From Alkalihalobacillus sp. LMS39 (GTDB lineage: Bacteria; Bacillota; Bacilli; Bacillales; Bacillaceae_F): a DNA stretch of 64,000 nucleotides. Below the pieces are notes generated by a model that was given only the letters and a program-made list of their open reading frames with translations, made no database searches and was not told the origin of the DNA. The stretch is from positions 3,162,001 to 3,226,000 of the forward strand of contig NZ_CP093300.1 in the NCBI RefSeq assembly GCF_022812285.1, in the 5' to 3' direction. Positions 1 to 7,730 of this stretch are shown here, piece after piece; position 1 is the first letter of the stretch, and every line of letters starts with the position of its first letter. A program made the translations under genes and the position numbers.

Positions 1-64
1 GACGGATAACTTAGTAACAACTACTACAAAATAGAAGAATTTTTTAAACTAAAAGGAGCATTGT

Positions 65-862
65 ATGATGGATATGCATTTAAAAAATAAAACAGCTTTA
101 GTCACTGGATCAACAAGAGGAATCGGTAAAGCAATTGCCATTGAACTTGCAAAAGAAGGGGTTAATGTACTAATTAATGGACGAAATTACGAAGAGGTAG
201 AACGAACCGTAAAAGAAATTAAATTAGAGTTCCCTGATACCTTACCTCAAAATGCTACAGCCGATATTGTAGACATTAAACAAAGGGAAGCATTATTTAA
301 GAAGCATCCCCAAATTGATATTTTAGTTAATAATGTGGGGATTTATGAAATTATGAAATATGAGGACATTGACGATGAAGTATGGGACAAGTATATCTGT
401 ACAAATGTTCTTGCCGGAAATGGACTATCCAAATTTTACTTACCTAAAATGTTAAAAAATAATTTTGGCCGAATTGTATTTATCGCTAGTGAAGAAGCAG
501 TTATGCCATCGGGGCAAATGCCTCAGTATTGTATGACAAAATCAATGCTATTATCATTGTCAAAAAGCCTATCTAAATTAACAGTAGGAAAAGAAGTTAC
601 GGTCAATACGATCATGCCGGGACCATCACTCTCCGAAAATGTGCATCAAATTATTGATGGGATGTACCCTAATGAAGATATGACTTTCTCAGAAAAAGAG
701 AAAAAATTTATGACTACAAATCTACCTCAGTCTGAAATCCAACGATTTATCAAGCCAACTGAGATAGGTAGATTAACTACCTTTATATGTAGCCCTTATG
801 CATCCGCTTTTAAGGGTTCTCCGATCCGTATGGATGGAGGCATGGTACCGACTATCTTTTAG
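65..862 (+). CDS. SDR-family NAD(P)-dependent oxidoreductase
   Basis: A 265-residue classical short-chain dehydrogenase/reductase. The N-terminal Rossmann motif TGSTRGIG (about residues 15-22) binds NAD(P), NNVG (about 89-92) follows, and the catalytic Ser plus YxxxK are present as Y-C-M-T-K near residue 158. It ends with the usual C-terminal DGG turn. The substrate cannot be told from sequence. The start is supported by an AAAGGAG box six bases upstream; the second ATG directly after is an alternative. It is transcribed alone and is followed by a strong hairpin at 925-962. A degenerate copy of an internal piece of this gene lies at about 2393-2480, beyond cwlJ-gerQ. Confidence 0.9.
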   Translation: MMDMHLKNKTALVTGSTRGIGKAIAIELAKEGVNVLINGRNYEEVERTVKEIKLEFPDTLPQNATADIVDIKQREALFKKHPQIDILVNNVGIYEIMKYEDIDDEVWDKYICTNVLAGNGLSKFYLPKMLKNNFGRIVFIASEEAVMPSGQMPQYCMTKSMLLSLSKSLSKLTVGKEVTVNTIMPGPSLSENVHQIIDGMYPNEDMTFSEKEKKFMTTNLPQSEIQRFIKPTEIGRLTTFICSPYASAFKGSPIRMDGGMVPTIF

Positions 863-924
863 CACTTTCCCTCATACTCATCTCTCAGGATGAGTCAGAA
901 TTCTTTTAGTAAATAAATCTTAGG

Positions 925-962
925 TAAGTGTTCAACAATCTAGTTAGATTGTTGAACACTTA
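925..962 (+). terminator. Perfect 17-bp hairpin downstream of the SDR gene
   Basis: Arms 925-941 and 946-962 are perfectly complementary around a four-base loop. The T-run after the stem is short, so it may act as a terminator or an mRNA-stabilising hairpin. Confidence 0.7.
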
Positions 963-1256
963 TTTCCGAGAATCCTTTGCAGTAGCATCTACAAAACTAA
1001 TTTCCATTGATTCAATGCTAACCAATCTCATAAAATCTAACCATATTCCATAGAAATAAAGCTGGTGCCAAGTTTGGTGCCCATTTCTAAAAATTTGTTG
1101 ATACTACGTAAGATTCTACATCACATAAACCTTATTACATAGCACGTTACAGCACTTGAAGATACAAGAAAATACATACCACCAAGAACTTCAAAACCTC
1201 TCGGGATGCGCGTGCGTCTCCGGTGGGTTCGATTAAGAAAAAATATAAACAATCCT
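963..1256. other. Intergenic stretch with a tRNA T-arm-like fragment
   Basis: No ORF with a ribosome binding site is visible. Near 1067-1085 the sequence has two close copies of TGGTGCC. At about 1199-1235 it has a GC-rich segment ending GGTGGGTTCGATT, which looks like the 5' half of a tRNA or tmRNA T-arm and loop; the matching 3' half is missing. This could be the scar of an integrated element or chance. It is not a functional RNA. Confidence 0.3.
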
Positions 1257-1299
1257 AACAGCTTATATAATCGACAGTGATTATATAAGCTGTTTTTTA
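1257..1299 (+). terminator. Rho-independent terminator-like hairpin
   Basis: The 16-bp arms 1257-1272 and 1279-1294 surround a six-base loop and are followed by a T-run. No intact gene directly precedes it, so it probably belonged to whatever once occupied the region before 1257. Confidence 0.75.
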
Positions 1300-1396
1300 T
1301 TCAAATATATGTGTTTTCAAAGATTGGGCGGATAGGCAAGCTACCAAAACAAGCTTTAAGAAATAAGTTACTGTATAAGCTTAAGGGAGTGAGAAA

Positions 1397-1873
1397 ATGG
1401 GTAGGCGAATAAAACATACTGCCAATGACGTGGATGCATTAGCAAGGCTTATGCTCGCAGAGGCTATTGGTGAAGGTGCCGAAGGAATGGAGATGGTAGG
1501 AACAGTCGTGGCTAATCGAGTCGAGGCAGATTGTGAACCTGACTTCAGAAATTTACGTAATATCCGCCATGCTATTTATCATGAGATACCAGGAACAGGA
1601 ATCCCCCACTTCGAACCTGTTTTAAATGGATCTTTATATACACAACGTCCTACAGAAGAGGACCTCCAGATGGCCCGGGATTTGTTGAATGGCCATAGGA
1701 ATCCGCGAGCTCGAATGAATTTGTGGTTTTTTAATCCGAGTCCAGGGCAAGCATTCCGTGACCCTTGTACCCCAACGATGCCAAGATCGCCCATGACTCA
1801 GTTTGATTTTGCCCACAAAAATCATTGCTTCTATATTGCTGTACCGGACTATTGCCTAGAATTTTATAGATGA
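1397..1873 (+). CDS. cwlJ: Cell wall hydrolase CwlJ (spore cortex lytic enzyme)
   Basis: A 158-residue member of the CwlJ/SleB hydrolase family, which degrades spore cortex peptidoglycan during germination. The signature RLMLAEAIGEG near residue 17 carries the family's catalytic glutamate. The remainder (VGTVVANRV, FFNPSP, CFYIAVPDYC) is typical of CwlJ. There is no signal peptide, as expected for CwlJ, which is put into the coat from the mother cell. GGGAGTG lies just upstream of the ATG. gerQ follows 25 bases later, the arrangement known from Bacillus, where GerQ is needed for CwlJ to localise. Expression is expected in the mother cell under sigma-E; I could not fix the promoter. Confidence 0.93.
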   Translation: MGRRIKHTANDVDALARLMLAEAIGEGAEGMEMVGTVVANRVEADCEPDFRNLRNIRHAIYHEIPGTGIPHFEPVLNGSLYTQRPTEEDLQMARDLLNGHRNPRARMNLWFFNPSPGQAFRDPCTPTMPRSPMTQFDFAHKNHCFYIAVPDYCLEFYR

Positions 1874-1898
1874 TTAATAAAAAGGAGATGATTTTATC

Positions 1899-2363
1899 AT
1901 GACTTGTGGAAACTCTAGTTATAATCCAATGAACTATTCCCCTAGTTTTTATCCAGCTACTATGATGGAAACACCTGCCACCCAACAACCAACTGGCTTC
2001 CCGATGAATATGCATTCTGGACCCGCATATTCTGTGCCAGTAGTTCCGATGGGGACTGGACAGCAACTACCGACAGGCAGGGTGGAAGAATCATTTATCG
2101 AAAATATCCTGCGCTTTAACAAAGGTAAGGTTGGGACTTTCTACTTTACTTACCAAGGAAACAACAGATGGAATGCAATGGTTTATCAAGGGCGTGTTGA
2201 AACGGCTGGTCGTGACCATATCATCATCAGTGATCCAGCCAGTGGTAAACGCTACTTACTGATGATGGCAAATCTTGATTGGGTAGAATTTGACGAACGA
2301 ATTAATTATCCTCACACGGAAATTAGTCCGGCTGTCCAGGCATCATTGGAAACATCGGAGTAA
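1899..2363 (+). CDS. gerQ: Spore coat protein GerQ
   Basis: A 154-residue GerQ homologue, the inner-coat protein that holds CwlJ in the spore and becomes cross-linked by transglutaminase in Bacillus subtilis. The first 60 or so residues are low-complexity and rich in Asn, Pro, Tyr and Met. The conserved C-terminal domain (about 65-145) contains SFIENILRFNKGK and the DPASGKRYLL-type stretch. AAAAAGGAGATG precedes the start. It forms an operon with cwlJ, which supports both calls. No T-rich terminator lies directly after the stop; the nearest candidate hairpin is at 2558-2584. Confidence 0.93.
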   Translation: MTCGNSSYNPMNYSPSFYPATMMETPATQQPTGFPMNMHSGPAYSVPVVPMGTGQQLPTGRVEESFIENILRFNKGKVGTFYFTYQGNNRWNAMVYQGRVETAGRDHIIISDPASGKRYLLMMANLDWVEFDERINYPHTEISPAVQASLETSE

Positions 2364-2392
2364 TATTGTATTCCCAATAAGTAAGTTTTAAT

Positions 2393-2480
2393 AAAATGCT
2401 ATAGCCGATATTGTAAATCAGCAAAGGGAAGCATTATTTAAAAATATTTCAGTAAAAAATATAGTGATTTATGAACTCTA
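2393..2480 (+). pseudogene. Decayed internal fragment of the upstream SDR gene
   Basis: The stretch 2393-2443 is nearly identical to 249-302 inside the SDR gene at 65-862, sharing for example GCCGATATTGTA and AAAGGGAAGCATTATTTAA with a three-base gap between. GATTTATGAA at 2466-2475 matches 340-349. Between these anchors the copy has deletions and no open frame. It looks like the leftover of a duplication that now flanks cwlJ-gerQ. Confidence 0.8.
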
Positions 2481-2557
2481 TTTCTAACACCTTTTCTTTT
2501 CCAAAACTATTGAGCTGAGTAAGAATACTTTCAACATCTTCATTACAGAGAATAAAA

Positions 2558-2584
2558 AAATCGGTGCCGAATGGGTACCGATTT
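2558..2584 (+). terminator. Hairpin after the SDR remnant
   Basis: AAATCGGT (2558-2565) pairs with ACCGATTT (2577-2584) and a T-containing stretch follows. It may end read-through from gerQ or be a relic of the duplicated SDR unit. Confidence 0.5.
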
Positions 2585-2702
2585 CTTTATTCATCGAGCG
2601 GAACTATCCTGCAACGGTGGAAAGATTCTTCCATAACCTGTACACAAACAGGGTTAAGCCAATAATTCAGAATGAAGACATCATAAAAAAATTTGACCCT
2701 CT

Positions 2703-3011
2703 TTATTCGTCCTCTAAAATAACTTCACCTTTTTCAATTTTTCTAAGGATTCTTTCCCAATCTTCTTTTGGAAACATTGTTTCATCTGACAATTTAACTG
2801 ATATTAACTCATAATAACCTCCTTCTGCCTCGATTGGCTCTTCACTTGATACGTCTAATGTTGTAACAACATTTTCTTCTTCACCGATTGATGACGTAAA
2901 TTGTTGAGCGAATATAACTCCTCCCACTCCCAGACTTCCGAGCACCAATACAGCAACAAAGGATACGGCCATAGCAGACTTACTCATTTTTTTCACCTTT
3001 AACATCTTCAT
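2703..3011 (-). CDS. Small exported or membrane-anchored protein of unknown function
   Basis: About 100 residues. A short basic N-terminus (LKVKKMSKS) is followed by one hydrophobic segment (about residues 12-36, ending in an AQQ site), so it is a signal peptide or signal anchor. The outside part is strongly acidic (many Glu/Asp) and has no Cys and no motif I recognise. AAAAAGGAG at 3016-3024 serves closely spaced ATGs at 3011 and 3005; TTG at 3014 is also possible. A disrupted small ORF sits directly upstream and may have been co-transcribed. I do not recognise the family. Confidence 0.55.
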   Translation of the reverse strand: MKMLKVKKMSKSAMAVSFVAVLVLGSLGVGGVIFAQQFTSSIGEEENVVTTLDVSSEEPIEAEGGYYELISVKLSDETMFPKEDWERILRKIEKGEVILEDE

Positions 3012-3022
3012 CAATCTCCTTT

Positions 3023-3195
3023 TTACATTGATTTGGTTTGTAGAGAAAAGGCCCCCAGAAGATAAGAACTCAATTGATTATTAGCCCGTTCCATCATATT
3101 TAAAATCGTATCGCCATACTTCTTTCTCTCATTATAAGACATTTCCATTTTAACATCTTCATCACAAGAAAGTTCTCCAAATATAGTTCCAACAT
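3023..3195 (-). pseudogene. Possible frameshifted small gene upstream of the exported protein
   Basis: An ATG at 3195-3193 has a good GAGGGGG box, but its frame stops after about 31 codons. In the next frame the region is open from 3196 to a stop at 3023 and reads like protein (KMEMSYNERKKYGDTILNMM, then NNQLSSYLL) without a well-placed start. One frameshift near the beginning would join the two. The product is unknown. Alternatively it is a real 41-residue ORF from the ATG at 3148. Confidence 0.3.
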
Positions 3196-3463
3196 CCTAA
3201 ATCCCCCTCAAAAGCTGAGTTGTTTGACTCAACTAAATTTTATCACTATAATATAAAGCTGTTGCATTCGGGTAAAAAGATATTTCAAATTAAATAATAG
3301 TTTAGAATGGTAGGTGAAATTATCCTAGACGACGATTATAGGCGTATACGTTTTAGAAAGAGAGCAAGTGGCACTTCTGTTCCGTAGCCTATTCCTCCAG
3401 ACATCAAGAAACACAATAAAAAAGGGAAATAACGAACTCGTTTCGTTATATAGGAGGAAAAGA

Positions 3464-5032
3464 ATGAAAACAATAAAGAATATGAAAACGGATTGGACAA
3501 CATTTGCTGTTAGTGGAGGATTTTTATTTCTCTTTGTCATTTTATCGCTAATTAACATTGAAATGGTTGAAGGCTGGGTAACAAACTCCTTCAACTGGTC
3601 AGTCACATTTTTCGGTGCTTATTGGCAATTATTATTACTTGGGAATTTTGTCATTGGCATTATATTAGCTTTTTCAAAGTATGGAAATGTGAAATTAGGA
3701 AAAATGGAGAAACCTGAGAATGGTTATTTCCGTTGGATTTCCATGATTCTCTGTACACTACTAGCTAGTGGTGGTGTGTTTTGGGCTGCATCAGAGCCAA
3801 TCTATCATTTTGTTACAACGCCACCGTTGTTTGCGAATGATGGGATGACATCACAAGAAGCGATTATACCGGCTTTATCGCAAAGCTTTGTTCATTGGGG
3901 CTTCCTAGCCTGGGCGTGTTTAGGTACGTTAACATCGATTGTCCTCATGTATGCACATTATCATAAAGGCTATCCACTTAAACCACGTGCAATTTTATAT
4001 CCTATCCTCGGGGAAAAAGTTTTTAATAAAAGCATTATTGGTTCCACTGCCGATATCGTTTCCATTATTGCAGTTGCTGCGGGCACAATGGGTCCTATCG
4101 GATTTTTAGGTCTGCAAATTGGATACGGTCTTCATTTTTTATTCGATATTCCCAATACGTTAGCGACGAATATTTTCGTTATCGGAGCCCTCATCCTTAT
4201 TGCTGCTATCTCTGTAGCAAGTGGGGTTGATAAAGGTATCCAATTCTTAAGTCGTTTAAATGTAATTTTTGTTGTTGCTTTAACAGCAATCATCCTCATC
4301 ATTGGACCAACAATGTTTTTAATAGACTCTTTTATTAGCGCTCAAGTTTTTCAGTTCCATCATTTTTTAGAAATGAATTTATATCGCGCTGATCAAGCTT
4401 GGCTTGGATATTGGACGATATTTTTCTGGGGTTGGTTCCTCGGGTATGCACCAATGATGGCGATTTTTATTAGTAAAATTTCGCGTGGTCGCACGATTAG
4501 AGAGCTTATCGTAGCCGTATCCATCATTGCTCCGTTAGTTAGTAATTTCTGGTTTACAGTTGTTGGGGGTACAGGATTATCTCTTGAACTCATCAATCCA
4601 GGTTCCATCTCAACGGCATTAGCTGACGGTGGAATGCCTGCATCTGTCATGGCCATTATGGACCTACTACCAATGGGATTGTGGCTGGCGATTGGGTTCT
4701 TACTTGTTAGTATTGTGTTTGTATCGACGACTGTTGATTCCATTTCCTATACAGTAGCCGTTACGTTACAGGGGACGGATCATCCGCAAAAATGGATGAG
4801 AGTCTTTTGGGCGATTCTATTCGGTATATTATCCATCGTCCTTCTAACGATTGGTGAAGGTAGCATACAAGCATTACAAAACTTTATAGTAGTTACGGCA
4901 GTCCCTGTTTCTATTTTGTTGCTTCCACCACTTTGGAGTGCACCAAAAATCGCAAAGCAAATGGCGAAAGAACAACTGATTATACCTTCTGAGGAATCTA
5001 GAAAAGAAGTGAAGATAAAAATAGTAAAGTAA
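3464..5032 (+). CDS. BCCT-family betaine/carnitine/choline transporter
   Basis: A 522-residue, 12-TM sodium- or proton-coupled transporter of the BCCT family, usually taking up compatible solutes such as glycine betaine or choline. Supporting motifs are the TM4-region VFWAASEPIYHF (about residue 108), MGPIGFLGLQIGYGL (about 211), and the family signature WGWFLGYAPMMAIFISKISRG (about 325-345). The reading frame is open from 3368, but the start chosen at 3464 has GGAGGAAA seven bases upstream and gives the family's normal N-terminus (MKTIKNMKTDWTTF). It is transcribed alone and ends at a strong terminator. The exact substrate is not determined. High osmolarity is the usual trigger for the family. 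Confidence 0.9.
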   Translation: MKTIKNMKTDWTTFAVSGGFLFLFVILSLINIEMVEGWVTNSFNWSVTFFGAYWQLLLLGNFVIGIILAFSKYGNVKLGKMEKPENGYFRWISMILCTLLASGGVFWAASEPIYHFVTTPPLFANDGMTSQEAIIPALSQSFVHWGFLAWACLGTLTSIVLMYAHYHKGYPLKPRAILYPILGEKVFNKSIIGSTADIVSIIAVAAGTMGPIGFLGLQIGYGLHFLFDIPNTLATNIFVIGALILIAAISVASGVDKGIQFLSRLNVIFVVALTAIILIIGPTMFLIDSFISAQVFQFHHFLEMNLYRADQAWLGYWTIFFWGWFLGYAPMMAIFISKISRGRTIRELIVAVSIIAPLVSNFWFTVVGGTGLSLELINPGSISTALADGGMPASVMAIMDLLPMGLWLAIGFLLVSIVFVSTTVDSISYTVAVTLQGTDHPQKWMRVFWAILFGILSIVLLTIGEGSIQALQNFIVVTAVPVSILLLPPLWSAPKIAKQMAKEQLIIPSEESRKEVKIKIVK

Positions 5033-5063
5033 TTCATTTTTTCAACAAAAATAGATTTTATTT

Positions 5064-5100
5064 AAAAAACTACACTCAGAATAGTTGGGTGTAGTTTTTT
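5064..5100 (+). terminator. Rho-independent terminator of the BCCT gene
   Basis: The 12-base arms 5064-5075 and 5089-5100 are perfectly complementary and the right arm ends in six T residues. Confidence 0.85.
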
Positions 5101-5203
5101 ACATGTTGTGTTAAAATCAGTTGTTGATAATTTACTTATAAAGAATTCAATAAAACATAGTAAATGATGTGAAGTGAAATTTTAATAGGTGTGAGGGAAA
5201 AAA

Positions 5204-5848
5204 ATGAAAGACTTCTTGAATGGAATACGAAAACCGGTATATATATCCTTATTAAATAAGTTTTTATATTCGACTTTACTTTTTGTCACTGGAATTATAT
5301 TAGGCGTCATTTCCAAAGTGCTTGATGAAACTTCCACAAGTGTATTACCATATATCCTTGGAGTGATGGACTTAAGTAATTTCTTATCTCGTATTGGAGT
5401 TTGGATCTTCTTAGCGGTTCTAATATCTGTGTATAGTAAATCTCCTATAAGGTCTTCCCTAAATGTTTTGTTGTTTTTTATAGGCATGGTTGGTAGCTAT
5501 TACCTTTATACAGTGATGATAGCTGGGTTTTTCCCTAAATCATATATGATGATTTGGATTATCATGACTGCTATTTCACCATTTTTAGCTTTTGTATGTT
5601 GGTACGCAAAAGGAACCGGACTAATTCCTATTCTCATTTCATCAGTAATAATAATGGTCATATCGAGACAGGCTTTCATAGTGGGATTTTGGTATTTTGA
5701 TATTAGGAATATATTAGAATTTTCACTCTGGATAGCCACTATATTTGTTTTATTCAATTCTCTTCAACAAATAATCAAAGTGCTATCAATAGGAATAATT
5801 CTTTTTTTGTTAACCTCTCAAATCTATTCTTTTTGGGGAATGTTATAG
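5204..5848 (+). CDS. Multi-pass membrane protein of unknown function
   Basis: A 214-residue protein that is almost entirely hydrophobic, with about six or seven predicted membrane segments (roughly residues 22-40, 67-85, 89-108, 114-132, 139-157, 168-186, 190-210). Short basic loops such as SKSPIRSS lie between them. No catalytic or transport motif is recognised. Small membrane proteins of this shape are common and poorly characterised in Bacillaceae. GTGAGGGAAAA precedes the ATG. It is monocistronic and is bounded by the BCCT terminator on one side and its own strong terminator on the other. Confidence 0.65.
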   Translation: MKDFLNGIRKPVYISLLNKFLYSTLLFVTGIILGVISKVLDETSTSVLPYILGVMDLSNFLSRIGVWIFLAVLISVYSKSPIRSSLNVLLFFIGMVGSYYLYTVMIAGFFPKSYMMIWIIMTAISPFLAFVCWYAKGTGLIPILISSVIIMVISRQAFIVGFWYFDIRNILEFSLWIATIFVLFNSLQQIIKVLSIGIILFLLTSQIYSFWGML

Positions 5849-5853
5849 GTTTT

Positions 5854-5890
5854 AATGCAAGACGAGTACTACGTGTACTCGTCTTGCATT
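5854..5890 (+). terminator. 16-bp perfect terminator hairpin
   Basis: Arms 5854-5869 and 5875-5890 pair perfectly around a five-base loop just after the stop of the membrane protein gene. The stem is followed by GATTTTGG. Confidence 0.8.
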
Positions 5891-5995
5891 GATTTTGGTT
5901 TTTCTTCGATTACTAGTCCATAAAAACAACTATATTTCATAGTTAACTTACTTCCATATTCTACCTTCACTTCTCTTTAATGACACCCTATTCTT

Positions 5996-6784
5996 CTACT
6001 TACTTTTCGGGCTTATCAAACTGCTGACCAACTGTAGCATAACTTTTTTTGGAACAATACGATTGATTTGTGAAACAAGATAATTCAGACGACCTGCAAC
6101 GACATAAGAGCGACGAGTCCCAAGTGACTGAAGGGCAACATCTACGACATGCCTTGGATTAGCTTTTTTTCCAACTACTGCATCATTAGTCCCGACAGTA
6201 TCAAAGAAGGCTGTTTCTGTTGATCCTGGACACAAAGTTAAGAATTGAACGCCGCGTTTCCGATTTTCTTCCCATAAAGCCTGTGTAAACGAGAGTACGA
6301 AAGCTTTTGTTGCACCATAAACGGCCATATATGGATTCGGTTGAAAGGCTGCCGTTGAAGCTACATTAATGACTGCACCGTTACGATTCTGAAGCATCTC
6401 AGGCAAAAATAAATGAGTTAGCTCTACAAGAGACATCACATTAAGCATAATTTGATTATGATTTTTTTCAAACGACTGTTTCTCAAAAAGTCCATGTGTC
6501 GCGAAGCCAGCATTATTTACTAGTATATCAATCTTACGGCCACGTTTGACACACTCCTGAAAAAGCTTTGTCGAAACCCCTGCCTGTGACAGATCAGCTA
6601 CAATTACCTCCGTCTGAACTTGATATTTTTCTTCAAGATACCGAGCAAGCTCATTAAGTTTCGTTTCTGAGCGAGCTGTTAGAACTAAGTGAATCCCTTT
6701 AGCTGCCAGTTCGTGAGCAAATACTTTACCAATCCCTGAAGAAGCTCCTGTTACTAAAGCCCATTTTCCATTATCCAGTTTCAT
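5996..6784 (-). CDS. SDR-family oxidoreductase (DltE-like)
   Basis: A 262-residue short-chain dehydrogenase with TGASSGIG cofactor motif (about residues 12-19), NNAG (about 90), a catalytic Ser in NVASTAAF and YGATK (about 155-159). It fits the DltE/YqjQ-like subgroup with a longer C-terminal tail (VVAGRLNYLVSQINRIVPK). The substrate is unknown. The open frame begins at 6811, but GGGAGG sits nine bases before the ATG at 6784, which gives the standard N-terminus MKLDNGKWALVTG. It is divergent from a TetR gene, and a 39-bp palindrome overlaps its promoter region, so repression by that TetR protein is very likely. Confidence 0.88.
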   Translation of the reverse strand: MKLDNGKWALVTGASSGIGKVFAHELAAKGIHLVLTARSETKLNELARYLEEKYQVQTEVIVADLSQAGVSTKLFQECVKRGRKIDILVNNAGFATHGLFEKQSFEKNHNQIMLNVMSLVELTHLFLPEMLQNRNGAVINVASTAAFQPNPYMAVYGATKAFVLSFTQALWEENRKRGVQFLTLCPGSTETAFFDTVGTNDAVVGKKANPRHVVDVALQSLGTRRSYVVAGRLNYLVSQINRIVPKKVMLQLVSSLISPKSK

Positions 6785-6801
6785 TCCATCAATCCTCCCT
6801 A

Positions 6802-6840
6802 ATGTAATCAAATAGAAACAGTGTTTCTGTTTGATTACAT
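6802..6840. promoter_or_regulatory. 39-bp near-perfect palindrome, TetR operator 1
   Basis: The sequence from 6802 to 6840 is a palindrome with one mismatched pair. The core AGAAACAGTGTTTCT (6814-6828) is repeated with variation at 6912-6926. It starts 18 bases upstream of the SDR start codon, so a protein bound here would block that gene. Confidence 0.8.
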
Positions 6841-6911
6841 TGTAACCTTATTTAAAGCTTCCGTCTACTTGTTTGACTAGCTCTAATGACATACACTATA
6901 GTACATAATGT

Positions 6912-6926
6912 AGAAACGCTGTTTCT
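6912..6926. promoter_or_regulatory. TetR operator 2
   Basis: AGAAACGCTGTTTCT is a perfect inverted repeat except for its centre. It matches the core of the 6814-6828 palindrome and lies 31 bases before the tetR start, suggesting autoregulation. Confidence 0.75.
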
Positions 6927-6956
6927 TTTTAATTCGAATGATTTGAGGGTGACACA

Positions 6957-7574
6957 ATGAACTTCAAAACCTATCAAGAAACAAAACTTGAGCATAATGA
7001 AAATTTAAAACAGACGATTGTAGAAGCTGCAGCTATACTCTTACAGGAACATGGACCTGAAGCTGTCACAATTCGTAAAGTTGCAGAAAAAATGGAATGT
7101 TCAACGAAGATTATTTATAATCTTTTCAACAAAAAGGATGGTTTGATTAAACTTCTATATCTAGAAGGCTGTAAACTTTTAGCAGAATCATTCCGTTCAA
7201 TAGACAAACAAGAAAATTTGCAAGAGTATCTTTGCAGTCTTTGTGAAGCCTACTGGGATTTCAGTTATAACTATCCAAGCTATTATCAATTGATGTTCGG
7301 AGGGGCTTTTAGTGAGTTTAAACTAGAAGAAGAAAGTATAGATGCTACCAATACTGCGTTACAGCAGTTCACCGAAGTTATTAAAGGAGCGATTGAAGCA
7401 GGAACAATCTCAGAGAAAGACCCGTTAGAAGTTGTCCGTGTGATTTGGGCATCGTTACACGGAGTTATTCACCTATATCTTGCCGGGCACATTGAAAGCT
7501 TAGAAACAGCAAAATCCTTATATGATAAATCAGTAGCAAATTTAATTCAAACTTATGTGTCAAGTTCTTCTTGA
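6957..7574 (+). CDS. TetR/AcrR-family transcriptional regulator
   Basis: A 205-residue repressor. The N-terminal helix-turn-helix covers about residues 18-65 (IVEAAAILLQEHGPEAVTIR, then KIIYNLFNKKDGLIKLL). The C-terminal half contains WDFSYNYPSYYQLMFGG, typical of the WHG-type ligand domain (TetR_C_33). It is divergent from the SDR gene at 5996-6784. Two copies of an AGAAACNNTGTTTCT palindrome lie in the shared intergenic region, so it most likely represses both genes and responds to a small hydrophobic ligand. GAGGGTG precedes the ATG. A terminator follows the stop. Confidence 0.88.
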   Translation: MNFKTYQETKLEHNENLKQTIVEAAAILLQEHGPEAVTIRKVAEKMECSTKIIYNLFNKKDGLIKLLYLEGCKLLAESFRSIDKQENLQEYLCSLCEAYWDFSYNYPSYYQLMFGGAFSEFKLEEESIDATNTALQQFTEVIKGAIEAGTISEKDPLEVVRVIWASLHGVIHLYLAGHIESLETAKSLYDKSVANLIQTYVSSSS

Positions 7575-7585
7575 TGATTATATGC

Positions 7586-7617
7586 AAAACAGCCATTCCT
7601 ATTGGAACGGCTGTTTT
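7586..7617 (+). terminator. Terminator after the TetR gene
   Basis: The stem AAAACAGCC...GGCTGTTTT, extended by GGAA/TTCC-type pairs, runs into a T-rich tail. The next 110 bases before the MFS gene show nothing notable. Confidence 0.85.
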
Positions 7618-7730
7618 TGTTTTTGCTAAGGTACATTCTAAACCTCAAAAAATCTTCATAAAATGACGCTCAGACTGGACATAATTCATTGTAAAACCTT
7701 TAAGCAACCACTTTATCATAAGTCATTTCC

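Noticed and set aside
1199-1235. tRNA or tmRNA gene
   Set aside because: Only half of a T-arm-like motif is present; acceptor stem, anticodon arm and CCA end are missing.
2617-2814. 65-codon plus-strand ORF
   Set aside because: It overlaps the minus-strand exported protein gene, which has a signal peptide and ribosome binding site; the plus frame has neither.
3368-3463. N-terminal extension of the BCCT transporter
   Set aside because: The extra 32 codons are basic and unlike BCCT N-termini, while a strong GGAGG box precedes the ATG at 3464.
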